The notes: generated by a model from the sequence alone, not told the origin. Positions 26,801 through 35,533 are shown, counted from the stretch's first letter. The stretch: 64,000 nucleotides of DNA from Bacteroidales bacterium UBA3297 (GCA_002362105.1 DETD01000019.1:12684-76683); one strand, 5' to 3'. Numbers and translations: made by a program.

Positions 26801-27126
26801 TGGTCCCAGCCGGTGCTTAGGGCGAGGCAGCCGCCTTTCGAGCCGTTGTAGCCGCTGGCCGGCACTTTGCCGTTTGTGTTAAAGGTTTTAGCCGTTCCCA
26901 GTTCGTAGATGCCGGTAACGGTATAGTCGACTTCAATGTCTTGCGTCCAGCCATAGATGGGAAGAATCTCTTGGCTGACGTTGCCGTTGTCGTTCACGGT
27001 ATAGTCGAAGTAGGCGGCATTGTCGAAGCCCGCATTGTTCAGATACAGGTCGGTAATGTCGATGTCTGCCCACAAAAGGGTGGGAGAAAGCAGGGCTCCT
27101 GCCAGTGTAAGTAGGTATTTTCTCAT
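23884..27126 (-). CDS. Very large secreted multidomain metalloprotease with lectin-like domain
   Basis: 1080 residues from MRKYLLTLAGALLSPTLLWA (signal peptide). Two beta-sandwich, carbohydrate-binding-like modules (about 25-205 and 290-430, ending VRLILVG and FRLSYSA) are each followed by helical FIVAR-like stretches. An Fn3-like segment (about 570-670) leads to a zinc-protease domain with HEMAHAVGVG at residue 742. After it come a ricin-like block (FVNTQTGKSLANTGNQASLN) and a C-terminal T9SS-type sorting domain (ITVETGDQGSWIGIYNTAG, then IYVVNGRKTVVTK). It probably acts at the cell surface on glycoprotein-rich substrates such as mucin; that substrate is inference. It is transcribed alone. 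Confidence 0.8.
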   Translation of the reverse strand: MRKYLLTLAGALLSPTLLWADIDITDLYLNNAGFDNAAYFDYTVNDNGNVSQEILPIYGWTQDIEVDYTVTGIYELGTAKTFNTNGKVPASGYNGSKGGCLALSTGWDQPLKYYQDVQLPAGSYKLQSAFYNGSNATAGSSLLGWIPNNGSTALSSINAFPLNSWTLDEVSFSLSATTAGRIQIGFKGTSGGSANSAKVVTDFVRLILVGDDGTLTNNQRKLLQQTVDKAQNLYGNGNGNEAAALKEVIDEAQIAIGGTASFSELFLLDSKLNHQIVLYNWANATPGNPVDMTGYIVNPNFEEGLKGWSSTNLKSQTNNSFTLKSGNTYIEKWVSTGNSVGDVSLSQTLEAELPMGVYQLTVGAQNTQNGKNGQTGVWIIAGNDSLAVSEAQSYTLRFLHIEDQLTIGIVGENASGNWVTLDNFRLSYSAASTDDYKNELEQRIGKAKNLLDGRMNKDDRTNLQTAVDQAEEWMQKADPSTLPAIAAALKRAATTAKASANQYGRLAEEVEQAELLVEQYPKGKSQLNAAIQAAKYGLESETPDHVEIEKSITALQSAMLAFRIANATGESPTVATDPRVLRGATMAFGRASFGNGKYLEKGFCWATHYNPTVTDQRSTLSYSNNGDIYVLEGLQPATFYYVRAYAISENYTVGYGECVKICTLPMGGITWTYNNGGSDEEDARINAAIADAVDIWNNITSINGVHLSVSYGASTETADCSYGGSMRVGPNSSYQRTGTIQHEMAHAVGVGTTDHWYNSDIYRQGTTTGIWLGERTDQVLNFLENDENAHLKGDKTHFWPYGINGAHEDDGTRILYYANALITQALGEDFLPPVYGAFATPAYTFTQEDDNTYYIVPANSTNGNQIPMLKANGNGVAIGSNSWEAALADPSYTWQIFFDPNTQLYSFVNTQTGKSLANTGNQASLNSTDNYGMQLLGSRENTTFGKFNLKSYWMVFNNGTNKPSALTAANNSTATATSFDHRNSATSQRWLILTRHEVMDLAGIDYTGHHTTSNNQPAINVWGGENSITVETGDQGSWIGIYNTAGQLTDLFYMQAGMRLTKHLPAGIYVVNGRKTVVTK

Positions 27127-27240
27127 ATTGCTAATTTCAAACACTCTTTAACCTGCGCAAACAGGCTTAATACATTTAAGTGGATAAAATTAACAAATAT
27201 TCTTCATAATCAGTTAGGTGCGCTGCCGAATTGTTGGCTT

Positions 27241-28695
27241 TTAGCGTTTCCAGAATGCTGGTGTAAACAAGAAGAGGACGGTAAACAGCTCTAAGCGGCC
27301 CAAAAGCATCAGGAAGCTGAATATCCATTTCGCAACAATAGGCAGGTCGTAGAAGTTGCCTGTGTCGTAACTTCCGAAGCCCAGACCAATGTTCGCTATG
27401 CCCGATATTGAAACGCCAATAGCGTCGGCTGGTCTGATGCCTATGAACATAAGGATGATGGTTGCAAATATGGCGATGCTTGTAAACAGCAAGATGAAGG
27501 CTACCACGCCGTTGGTGGTGTCGGCGCTTATCACTTTATTGTTCAGTTTCAGCGGAATGATGGCGCGCGGATGCAGCAGGCGTTTGAACTCGAGGTAACT
27601 GTTCTTTACCACTAGTACTATGCGGACAATTTTAATGCCTCCGGTGGTAGAGCCCGAGCTACCGCCTACGCACATGGCTACCAACAGCAGTATCCAGAGG
27701 GCTGGTGTCCAGTTCATAAAGTTGTCGATGGAATGCCCGGTGCCAGTGATGCACGACAGGCTCATAAAGGTAGATTTTCGGATGGTCTCTCCGATGGTCG
27801 GACTCGGATTCTGTATAAGGTTGGTCACCGAACAGATGGTTGCCAGTACGATGACGATAATCGACATGTAGCGGAACTCTTCGTCGCGTAGCGCCTGGTG
27901 GAATTTGCCGGGTTTGAAGAATAGCGAGACCGAAAAGTTGATGGAGCTGATGAACATACAGCCGATTGCCGCCCAGTGGATGAAGTCCGAGTTCCAGAAG
28001 GCCAAACTGTTGTTCTTGGTGGAGAATCCGCCAGTGCTGACGGTGGTAAAGACGTGGCAGAAATTGTCGAAGCTGTCCATACCTCCCATAAAGAAGAATA
28101 TAAAGGTTACGGCCGATACCACAATGTAGTGGCCCCATAGCATGCAGGCGGTTTGTCGCACGCGCGGACTCATCTTGGTCTTTACCGGACCCGTCGCCTC
28201 TGCCACGTAGATGAACATGCCGCCAAAGCCCAATACCAGCGAGAGCACTATGATTCCCATACCGCCCAGCCACTGCGTAAAGCAACGCCAGATGTTCACA
28301 CTGTGGGGCAGCGATTCCACGTCGCGCATTACGCTGGCTCCGGTAGTGGTGAAGCCAGACATCGACTCGAAGAAGGCGTCGGTAAAGTTGTTGGCTGCTC
28401 CGCATAACAGGAATGCGATGCCCGAGAAAACCGAGAACCACACCCAGATGGAGGCCACAATAAGGTAGCCCTCGCGCTTACCCCAGTCGCCATGGTGCTT
28501 GCGGAAAGGCAGGGCAAAAAGCAGGCCCGTGCCCGCTGTGATAACGATGCTGTCGACCCAGTCGATAACGTGCGTTTCGCCATAACCAATGGCCACAGAC
28601 AAAGGAATCAGCATACATACTGATTCTAGTAGTAGGAGTGAGCCAAAGGCGTAGCTTAACAGCTTTATATTGAGTAAGGGTCTCTTGCGTTCCAT
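27241..28695 (-). CDS. trkH: Trk-type potassium uptake protein TrkH
   Basis: 484 residues with about ten membrane helices and four pore-loop repeats. Recognisable filter regions are SGFTTTGASVM, VSTGGFSTKN, SCITGTGHSIDN and ISGIANIGLGFGSYD. GGMGIIVLSLVLGFGG and SSGSTTGGIKIVRIVLV are typical TrkH segments. It is the K+-translocating subunit in the inner membrane and is gated by TrkA. It starts 19 nt after trkA and closes a five-gene operon that also contains a caspase-like protease and a CHASE2 protein. Confidence 0.95.
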   Translation of the reverse strand: MERKRPLLNIKLLSYAFGSLLLLESVCMLIPLSVAIGYGETHVIDWVDSIVITAGTGLLFALPFRKHHGDWGKREGYLIVASIWVWFSVFSGIAFLLCGAANNFTDAFFESMSGFTTTGASVMRDVESLPHSVNIWRCFTQWLGGMGIIVLSLVLGFGGMFIYVAEATGPVKTKMSPRVRQTACMLWGHYIVVSAVTFIFFFMGGMDSFDNFCHVFTTVSTGGFSTKNNSLAFWNSDFIHWAAIGCMFISSINFSVSLFFKPGKFHQALRDEEFRYMSIIVIVLATICSVTNLIQNPSPTIGETIRKSTFMSLSCITGTGHSIDNFMNWTPALWILLLVAMCVGGSSGSTTGGIKIVRIVLVVKNSYLEFKRLLHPRAIIPLKLNNKVISADTTNGVVAFILLFTSIAIFATIILMFIGIRPADAIGVSISGIANIGLGFGSYDTGNFYDLPIVAKWIFSFLMLLGRLELFTVLFLFTPAFWKR

Positions 28696-28714
28696 TTTAT
28701 TAGTTTAGTCCCAG

Positions 28715-30061
28715 TTAGTTCCGTTGGCGGAAATGGGTTGAAATTTCTTTGATACTTGCCGACCTGCAGAATACCACGACGCGGTCGTTCGGCTCGATAA
28801 GTGTGTTACCGTTGGCTATAAAGCCTTTGCCGTTCGGTTTTATTACGCCACCGATGAAGATGTCGCGCGGCAGCTGCAACTGGCTGATGGTGGCCGAAGT
28901 GACTTTAGTGTCGGGCTTCGCAATCAGTTCAAGCACCTCTACATCGACGTGGGTCAGGCATTTCACTCGGTTTACGCTTACGTTGTTGTCGAGTGTGTAT
29001 TGGTAGATGTAGCTGGCGGCTATCAGCTTTTTGTTGACGATGTAGCCAATGTCGAGCTGTTCGGCCAGCGGTATGTACGACATATTCTCCACCTCGGCAA
29101 TCGTTTTCTTTATGCCGTGGCGTTTGGCCTCGAGGCATGCCAGAATGTTGCTTTCGGTTTTTGAAGAGAGGGCCACAAAGGCATCCATGTCTTCAATGTC
29201 TTCTTCAACCAGCATGTTGGGGTCCGAGGCGTCGCTGTTCACAATCATACGGTTGGTAACCTTGCAGAGTTTGTCAGCCAGCGCTTTGTCTTTTTCCAAA
29301 ATCTTTGCCGAGACGTTGTTCGGCAGCATGTTGCAGGTTTGCTCGGTAATTTTGCTGGCTCCCATAATGATGAGGTCGCGCACTTTGATGTCTTCCTTGC
29401 CCGCTACCTCGCGCACCTGTTCCACATAGTCGCTGGTGGTGATGAAGTAGACGATGTCGCCTTCCAGCACTTGGTCGGAACCTCGGGGTATGATGGTCTG
29501 TGCCACACGGCGTATGGCCACAATACGGTAGTGGTCGCTGTCGGTCAGGTCTTGCAGGCGCTTGTTCAAGATAGGGGCGCCGTTACGCACCTTCATGCCG
29601 ATAAGGATAAGGGCCCCGTCGCCAAATTCCAGCCATTGGCGCACCCAGCTCCTCTTCAGAGAGGTAAGGATTTCCTCGGCCGCCAGTTTTTCGGGGTAGA
29701 TAAAGGCGTCGATACCCATCTTCGAGAAGAACTTTTTGCAGTTCTCCTCCAAGTATTCGCCGTTGTCGACACGGGCCACCCGCTTTTTCGCCCCCAAGTT
29801 CGAGGCAAGCAGGCAGGCGGTGATGTTCTGGCTTTCGTGCGGGGTTACGGCAATAAAGAGGTCGGCTTCTTCGGTACCGGCATCTTTCAGGTTTTTAATG
29901 GAGGTCGGCGAACCTTCTATCGTCAGCAGGTCGTTGTCGGTCTCCATTTTGTGAAGGTGGTCGCCGTCCTCGTCAATCACGACAATTGAATGGTCGAGTT
30001 TGGCCAACATTTCGGCAAGATGGGTTCCTACTTCACCCGCACCTGCTATTATTATCCTCAT
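28715..30061 (-). CDS. trkA: Trk system potassium regulatory protein TrkA
   Basis: 448 residues: two tandem RCK units. The first nucleotide-binding fold begins MRIIIAGAGEVGTHLAEML with acidic IVVIDEDGDHLH. The second has IMGASKITEQTCNMLPNNV. Each is followed by a TrkA-C domain; the last contains IGGVIKPNGKGFIANGNT. It binds NAD(H) or ATP in the cytosol and controls TrkH. It lies only 10 nt downstream of the caspase-like gene, so the two are translated from the same mRNA. Confidence 0.94.
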   Translation of the reverse strand: MRIIIAGAGEVGTHLAEMLAKLDHSIVVIDEDGDHLHKMETDNDLLTIEGSPTSIKNLKDAGTEEADLFIAVTPHESQNITACLLASNLGAKKRVARVDNGEYLEENCKKFFSKMGIDAFIYPEKLAAEEILTSLKRSWVRQWLEFGDGALILIGMKVRNGAPILNKRLQDLTDSDHYRIVAIRRVAQTIIPRGSDQVLEGDIVYFITTSDYVEQVREVAGKEDIKVRDLIIMGASKITEQTCNMLPNNVSAKILEKDKALADKLCKVTNRMIVNSDASDPNMLVEEDIEDMDAFVALSSKTESNILACLEAKRHGIKKTIAEVENMSYIPLAEQLDIGYIVNKKLIAASYIYQYTLDNNVSVNRVKCLTHVDVEVLELIAKPDTKVTSATISQLQLPRDIFIGGVIKPNGKGFIANGNTLIEPNDRVVVFCRSASIKEISTHFRQRN

Positions 30062-30071
30062 TTGTTATTGC

Positions 30072-32036
30072 TTATTTGGTGTGGAACAAGACAAAGTTAC
30101 CTTGCTTGTTTTCAAAAATAGGCATCTGTGTGCCGTTGGTTGCTTTACGTACGGTTTCGCGGATGTAGCGTTCCAGGTTGTCGAGGGTGATGGCTCCGTT
30201 TTCGTCGGCTGCCTTACCCTTTAAGCCCTCGAGCAGGGCCTTTGTGAAGATACCGTTTTCCCATTTCTCGCTCTCGTTGCTCTTCTGGCTTTCGGTGCTG
30301 CTGTAGAAGCCGATGATGCCCGGTTCGCTCAGCGCATAGTTCTCCGCTATAGACTTCTGTCCGTAAAGGGCACCGCTGTGGCAGGCGTCCATAAACACCA
30401 GTATGCGGCACTTCTTGTCTTTCAGACGGCGGGTCGCACGCTTAATGTCGTCGAAGTTGACGGCGGTAGAGAAGAGGTCGTTGCTGTCGGTGTTCACCGA
30501 GAGGAAGTAAGTGTCTTCACCCTCTTTCGCACCGTGGCCCGAGAAGAAGAGCATAATGACGTCGCCCTGGTTCACCTTGTTTACCAGCTGGCTGAGGTTG
30601 CTCTTTATGTTGCGGTCGGTGGCCTGCGCGTTGGTAATGAGTGTCGCGTTTGCCAAACGGTCGTACTGTTTAAGGTTGAGACCCTTTATGGTGTTGACAA
30701 AGTCTTGTGCGTCCTTGGCGGCGTTCTGCAACTTCAGGTCGGCCTGGTTGTAGTCGCTTACACCCACAGCCAACAGGTGGAGTTGTGGTTTGCTTTCAGA
30801 GCCGACATAGCGGAGGGCGATAGAGGCAGGGTCGCTGTTCTGGCCCTTGCCGTCTTTGGCAATCAGCTGAATGCGGCTTACTCCCTGCGAGCTGCGTGGC
30901 AGGGTAACGGTAATCTGCTTACCCGTGCGCTGTACGCCCTTGGTGCTCATCAGTTCTCCGTTCACGTAGGCCAGAATCTTAGGGGTTGAGCCGTCGAAGG
31001 TCTTTGCCTCGTAGGTAATGTTGACGTTTGGCTGGGTATAGCCTTCGCCGTCTTTCGGAGAAAGGATGGAAATAGTAGGCGCTCTCACGCCGGTACCGCT
31101 GTTCGAAGAGCCTCCGTCGGTAATACGGATGGTTGCCCCCTTCTTCAGTGAGTTTTTATGCTTGTTGTCGTCGCTGTTGGCCAGTTCGCTGGCAGGGAAC
31201 AGCTTGTTTATGCCGGGTACTTTGTAGGCGGCAGTGCGCGCCTGCTCGGCCTTCTGGTAGGTAGGCTTCACCACGAAAACGCCTTTGGCGTTCACGCTAC
31301 CCCAGCCGGTGTTGTACTTGACAACGGCGAACGGACGGTTGCCCGTGAAGGTGTAACCCATGTCTACAGCGGCAAAACGGGGGGTAATAACCCAGTTGCC
31401 CTTGTAGTTGGCGAAGCCGAATTTCTTCAGTTCGGGATCGTAGGCGGTGTAGATGTTGCGGCCGGGTTCGGCAAACTGCTCTGCTTCTGCCGCTGCCTTG
31501 CGGGCGTCTTCCTTGCTCAGCATATAGGGTTTGACAATCAGGAAGCCCTTGCTGTCGATGGCACCCCAATAGCCGCTTTTCTTTACCACAGCGTAGTTCT
31601 TGCCCGTGCGGAAGCTGGTTTCGCTGTCGATTTCGTCGAATGTGGGCGGTATAAGGAACTGGCCGTTCGGATTGGTGAAGCCCCACAGGCGTTTTTGCAG
31701 GTCGTAACCGTCGTAGAGGCCTTCTGTACTGCTCTTCTTCTGGATGGCCAGACCGGCGTCTGACGCCATTTTGTTGGTGCGCAGCACTGGCTGGGTAATA
31801 AACTGCCCCTGCTCGTTGATGCAACCCCACAGGTTGCCCACCTTTACCACGGCGTGGTTGCGGTTGTTGGTAAAGGCATACAGGTTGTCTACCGCGTCAT
31901 ATTTTGGTTGTATGGCCCAGTTTCCGTTCTTGTCACGGAAACCCCATTTGCCGTTTCCGCCTTGGTAAGCCCTTGGCTGGGCCCATAACAAGGTAGCACA
32001 TAGAACCAATAACCAGGTTGTTAATAGTCGTTTCAT
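30072..32036 (-). CDS. Secreted WG-repeat protein with C-terminal caspase-like (C14) peptidase
   Basis: 654 residues from MKRLLTTWLLVLCATLLWA, a signal peptide. Residues about 22-265 contain six WG-type repeats (GKWGFRDKNG, NLWGCINEQG, RLWGFTNPNG, GYWGAIDSKG, KKFGFANYKG, TGWGSVNAKG). Residues 320-410 look like an Ig-like domain (PTISILSPKDGEGYTQPNV). Residues about 420-654 form a caspase/C14 domain with the catalytic dyad His501 (FFSGHGAKEGED) and Cys552 (FMDACHSGALYG). It should be an active cysteine protease facing the periplasm or outside. It lies 69 nt after the CHASE2 gene and 10 nt before trkA. Substrate is unknown. Confidence 0.88.
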   Translation of the reverse strand: MKRLLTTWLLVLCATLLWAQPRAYQGGNGKWGFRDKNGNWAIQPKYDAVDNLYAFTNNRNHAVVKVGNLWGCINEQGQFITQPVLRTNKMASDAGLAIQKKSSTEGLYDGYDLQKRLWGFTNPNGQFLIPPTFDEIDSETSFRTGKNYAVVKKSGYWGAIDSKGFLIVKPYMLSKEDARKAAAEAEQFAEPGRNIYTAYDPELKKFGFANYKGNWVITPRFAAVDMGYTFTGNRPFAVVKYNTGWGSVNAKGVFVVKPTYQKAEQARTAAYKVPGINKLFPASELANSDDNKHKNSLKKGATIRITDGGSSNSGTGVRAPTISILSPKDGEGYTQPNVNITYEAKTFDGSTPKILAYVNGELMSTKGVQRTGKQITVTLPRSSQGVSRIQLIAKDGKGQNSDPASIALRYVGSESKPQLHLLAVGVSDYNQADLKLQNAAKDAQDFVNTIKGLNLKQYDRLANATLITNAQATDRNIKSNLSQLVNKVNQGDVIMLFFSGHGAKEGEDTYFLSVNTDSNDLFSTAVNFDDIKRATRRLKDKKCRILVFMDACHSGALYGQKSIAENYALSEPGIIGFYSSTESQKSNESEKWENGIFTKALLEGLKGKAADENGAITLDNLERYIRETVRKATNGTQMPIFENKQGNFVLFHTK

Positions 32037-32105
32037 ATGCATGACTTAATTTATTTTATCCGCAAAATTACGGTTTATTGGCTTATTTATCAAAAATTAT
32101 GCCAA

Positions 32106-33308
32106 CTACGCATTGCGCTGGCCGTTGCTGTCGACATAAACACGCACACCTCCGTCGGGTAGGTGTATTTTCCGCTGAATCCACTGGTAAGGTTTGGTGG
32201 TACACAGCCAGAACCAAATTTCAGCGGTAAAACCTGCCAGTCCGACCCCTAAAAGGGCAATGGTGATGTTTGGTTCGTATTTGAACTCTATCATAATCAG
32301 GCCGTAAACCAGCGAGATGAGGAAGATGGTCAGAATCATAACGATGTTGGTCAGGAAGCCGCTCAGTTTGTCGCACTCTACGAAGCAGACGCACGCTATA
32401 ATCGAGAAGATGTAGCTGACGATGAAGCCCAGAATCCAGCCGCCAACGGTTCCCATCTGCTCTATCATCCGCCCTTTGGTCAGGGTGGTGATGGCGTAGG
32501 CGTGTATCTTGGTACCCGCAATGCGCGAGGTGCCGCCTATCGAGGTAGGTATGTTGTGGAAGTCGCGCAGGTCTTCAAAGTCGCCAATCAGCACCACTTT
32601 GCCCTCCACATCTTCGGGGAAGAGTTCGTCTTGCATACCCAGTTGCAGAAATTCGACCGGTTTGTAGTTGATGCGTTCCTCGTTTTGGCCGCGCTTTTCC
32701 AGTTTCGCGTAAACATCGGGATAGGCACGTTCGATAATGCGGTCGACAAAACTCTGGCTTTTCACGTTGTTTACATTCAGCACCCGCACAAAGTTGCGTA
32801 CAATGCCGTCTTCTATGTTGATGCAGGCCTCGTCGACGTTGCCGAGTTTGGTGTAGAACGAGTGCTCTACCGCCACCTCTTCGCCGTGTTGGGTGATGCG
32901 TTTGGCGGTAACCAGTTGCGGACAGCGGGCAACAACGTGCAGCAGGCTGTCGTCGGCAACCTGTCCGGTGGTCGAGGTTTCACCATAAATCACATCCATG
33001 CCGATGACGCGGGGTTTCAAGTCGGTAATCTGTTGCAGTTTGCCTGCTATTTCCGCCCTCGAGTTGCAACCGGCAATGCTGAACAGCAGAATGTCGTCGT
33101 TGGCCTCAAGCTCTTGCTCGGCACTGTTGTCGCTGTTGTGGTTGATGTAGTAGTTGCAGAGGTCGTACAGGTTGAAACTGTCGAGCGCCTTGTTGATAGG
33201 GCTGATGAACTCGCTACTGCAAATGGCGTTGAAGAATAGGCTGGAAATCAGACTCAAGACCAGCGTGCCGAGTCCGTGCCACAAATACTGTTTAGGTGTG
33301 AATATCAT
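32106..33308 (-). CDS. CHASE2-domain membrane protein without an output domain
   Basis: 400 residues. One N-terminal membrane helix (LGTLVLSLISSLFFNAI) is followed by an extracytoplasmic CHASE2 domain at about 35-285: DDILLFSIAGCNSRAEIA, PRVIGMDVIYGE, FPEDVEGKVVLIGDFEDLRD, GGTSRIAGTKIHAYAITTL. Three further membrane helices and a short cytoplasmic tail complete it. CHASE2 usually senses unknown signals and is fused to a kinase or cyclase; no such output domain exists here. The neighbouring caspase-like protein is a candidate partner. It begins 2 nt after the glycosyltransferase stop. Confidence 0.87.
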   Translation of the reverse strand: MIFTPKQYLWHGLGTLVLSLISSLFFNAICSSEFISPINKALDSFNLYDLCNYYINHNSDNSAEQELEANDDILLFSIAGCNSRAEIAGKLQQITDLKPRVIGMDVIYGETSTTGQVADDSLLHVVARCPQLVTAKRITQHGEEVAVEHSFYTKLGNVDEACINIEDGIVRNFVRVLNVNNVKSQSFVDRIIERAYPDVYAKLEKRGQNEERINYKPVEFLQLGMQDELFPEDVEGKVVLIGDFEDLRDFHNIPTSIGGTSRIAGTKIHAYAITTLTKGRMIEQMGTVGGWILGFIVSYIFSIIACVCFVECDKLSGFLTNIVMILTIFLISLVYGLIMIEFKYEPNITIALLGVGLAGFTAEIWFWLCTTKPYQWIQRKIHLPDGGVRVYVDSNGQRNA

Positions 33309-33310
33309 AC

Positions 33311-34321
33311 TTATTTGATGTCGTGTTCTTTTGTTTGCGTTACCTCCTGTAGTTGTGCGTCCGAGAAGAAGCCCTTGGCTATTTTCTCGAAGGGTTCGCA
33401 GCGTTGCATCTTATCCCATTTGCGGACGTTGAAGAGTGCGACGGCATTGTGGAAGAACTGTTTGCACGCATTGCGGAAGGCATTGTTGTTGGCGTTGCGG
33501 ATGACCAGCGAGTTGAGGTAGCTGTAGAGTAGGCGCAGCCAGAAGGACAGGTGCTTCATTCTGCCCGTGTGCAGGTAGTTGGTGACGATGTCGTCGTAGA
33601 TGAAGCTGTTTTTCCGGTTCGGGACTTTGTTGTCTGTCGCTTCCTCTTCTTCGGTAGCCATCTTCTTGCAGTGTGTGCTTGCCGTAAAGAAGCATTTGCG
33701 GCCGGTGCGCCACGCCCTGATGCAAGCCTCGTTTTTCGACGAGCTGGCATTGTTGAAGAGGGTGCGGAAACCGCCCATCAGGCACAACTGGTGCCGGTCG
33801 ATGAGCATGTTCGAACTCGAAAGGGTGAGCGTGTAGGTTGTTTTACGCAACTGTGGCGCTATCTCCTTCAGACTGATGCCCTTTTTGTTCGGGTCGAGTG
33901 TCTTCGGACCCGATATGTGGTCGTCGGTGGTCGTTCTGAGCGTGTTGGCGCTGACACCGAACAGACTGGGGGTGTACCGGAACAGCTGGAAGATTTCGGA
34001 AAAATAGTTGTGGGTGGGCAGTACGTGGTTGTCCAGTATCAGCACGTAGTTCATGGTTGCCGCAAACAAAGCCTTGTTCAGGTTTTCAATCTCAGTCAGC
34101 CCCGCTCTGGCTCCAACCATCCGTACCTTTTTCAGGTCGGGGTGTTGGAAGGTCTCCGCCTCTTCGCCCATCGACGTGTCGCTAACGACCACCTCGTAGT
34201 CGGTGATGGAGCCACACTCTTCAATGTGTGCGCAAAGTTGCGGCAGGTAGTAGCGGGCAAGCTCGTTGCCCTGGTTGGTGGGAATAATGACCGACACGGT
34301 CTTCTCTTTTTCTTCTGCCAT
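33311..34321 (-). CDS. Family 2-like glycosyltransferase
   Basis: 336 residues with a GT-A fold start: VSVIIPTNQGNELARYYLPQ, YEVVVSDTSMGEEAE, then GLTEIENLNKALFAATMNYV and LILDNHVLP. This last is where GT2 enzymes place the DxD metal site, here D-N-H. LMGGFRTLFNN and the acidic FIYDDIV follow. The C-terminus is helical and basic with no membrane helix. Donor and acceptor cannot be read. It is the first gene of the GT2-CHASE2-caspase-trkA-trkH operon, with a -7 box about 50 nt upstream. Confidence 0.78.
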   Translation of the reverse strand: MAEEKEKTVSVIIPTNQGNELARYYLPQLCAHIEECGSITDYEVVVSDTSMGEEAETFQHPDLKKVRMVGARAGLTEIENLNKALFAATMNYVLILDNHVLPTHNYFSEIFQLFRYTPSLFGVSANTLRTTTDDHISGPKTLDPNKKGISLKEIAPQLRKTTYTLTLSSSNMLIDRHQLCLMGGFRTLFNNASSSKNEACIRAWRTGRKCFFTASTHCKKMATEEEEATDNKVPNRKNSFIYDDIVTNYLHTGRMKHLSFWLRLLYSYLNSLVIRNANNNAFRNACKQFFHNAVALFNVRKWDKMQRCEPFEKIAKGFFSDAQLQEVTQTKEHDIK

Positions 34322-34371
34322 AGCCTCAACGTCGTTTCTTCGGTTACTAGGGGAAATTTTTCACCCTGTTG

Positions 34372-34379
34372 CAAACTTA
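34372..34379 (-). promoter_or_regulatory. -7 box (TAAGTTTG) of the GT2-CHASE2-caspase-trkAH operon
   Basis: CAAACTTA on the plus strand is the complement of TAAGTTTG followed by C, 51 nt before the GT2 ATG and just downstream of the asd terminator. No -33 TTG at standard spacing. Confidence 0.5.
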
Positions 34380-34395
34380 ACGAAAATAGTTCAAC

Positions 34396-34430
34396 AAAAA
34401 AAGACCCGACAATCAGCTCGTCGGGTCTTT
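34396..34430 (-). terminator. asd terminator
   Basis: Perfect 10-bp arms AAGACCCGAC (34401-34410) and GTCGGGTCTT (34420-34429), followed on the minus strand by a T run. It lies 25 nt beyond the asd stop and separates asd from the next operon. Confidence 0.85.
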
Positions 34431-34454
34431 CTATCGTGTATTTTGTGGTTCCAA

Positions 34455-35465
34455 TTACTTGATGTTGCCCACCTTGATGAGGTATTCGGCAATCTGTACG
34501 GCGTTGAGGGCGGCACCCTTCTTGATTTGGTCGCCAGTCAGCCAGAAAGTCAAGCCGTTCTCGTTTGCGATATCCTTGCGGACACGGCCAACGTAAACAT
34601 CGTCCTTGCCTGCAGTGAACAAAGGCATTGGGTATACCTTGTTGGCAGGGTCGTCTTGCAGGGTAACGCCATCGGCAGCTGCAATGGCCTTCTTGGCGGT
34701 CTCAACGTCGATTGGCTTTTCAGTCTCAATCCAAACGGCTTCAGAGTGAGAGCGGAGTGAAGGAACACGAACGCAGGTAGCAGAGCACTTAACGTCGCTG
34801 TGCATAATCTTCTGGGTTTCGTGGAACATCTTCATTTCCTCTTTGGTATAGTCGTTATCCATGAAGACGTCGATCTGAGGGATCACGTTGTAAGCCAACT
34901 GGTAGGCGAACTTGTTGCAGGTAGCAGGTTTGCCGTCGAGCACTTCTCGGTACTGCTGCTCCAATTCAGCCATAGCTGCTGCACCGGCACCACTGGCAGC
35001 CTGGTAGCTGGAAATGTGGATGCGTTTGATGTGGCTGATCTTTTCAAGCGGCTTCAAAACAACTACCATCATAATGGTGGTGCAGTTAGGGTTTGCGATG
35101 ATGCCGCGCGGACGGTTCAATGCGTCTTCGGCGTTGCACTCAGGAACAACCAAAGGCACGTCGTTTTCCATACGGAATGCGCTTGAGTTGTCGATCATAA
35201 CAGCGCCATATTTGGTGATGTCGGCTGCAAATTCTTTCGATGTGCCAGCGCCTGCTGAGGTGAAGGCAATGTCAACATCCTTGAAGTCGTCGTTGTGCTG
35301 CAACAACTTTACTTCATACTCCTTGCCTTTGAAGGTGTACTTGGTGCCTGCACTACGGCTTGAGCCGAACAATACGAGGTCATCCATAGGGAAATTTCTT
35401 TCATCGAGGATACGTAGGAACTCTTGTCCTACAGCTCCGCTTGCGCCAACAATAGCTACTTTCAT
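34455..35465 (-). CDS. asd: Aspartate-semialdehyde dehydrogenase
   Basis: 336 residues. NADP-binding start VAIVGASGAVGQEFLRILDE, SRSAGTKYTFKG, the active-site Cys in GIIANPNCTTIMMVV, then SSYQAASGAGAAAM and VRVPSLRSHSEAVWIETE. It reduces aspartyl phosphate to the semialdehyde, the branch point to lysine/DAP, threonine and methionine. The gene is monocistronic, with its own -7 box (35526-35533) and terminator. Confidence 0.96.
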   Translation of the reverse strand: MKVAIVGASGAVGQEFLRILDERNFPMDDLVLFGSSRSAGTKYTFKGKEYEVKLLQHNDDFKDVDIAFTSAGAGTSKEFAADITKYGAVMIDNSSAFRMENDVPLVVPECNAEDALNRPRGIIANPNCTTIMMVVVLKPLEKISHIKRIHISSYQAASGAGAAAMAELEQQYREVLDGKPATCNKFAYQLAYNVIPQIDVFMDNDYTKEEMKMFHETQKIMHSDVKCSATCVRVPSLRSHSEAVWIETEKPIDVETAKKAIAAADGVTLQDDPANKVYPMPLFTAGKDDVYVGRVRKDIANENGLTFWLTGDQIKKGAALNAVQIAEYLIKVGNIK

Positions 35466-35525
35466 TTATTGAAAAATTTGAGATATATTATTTTATCTTT
35501 TCTACGCCCAACGGCGTTCGAATTG

Positions 35526-35533
35526 CAAAATTA
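35526..35533 (-). promoter_or_regulatory. asd -7 box (TAATTTTG on the minus strand)
   Basis: CAAAATTA on the plus strand is the complement of TAATTTTG followed by C. The start site would give a leader of about 55 nt containing a small ACGCC/GGCGT hairpin. Confidence 0.5.
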
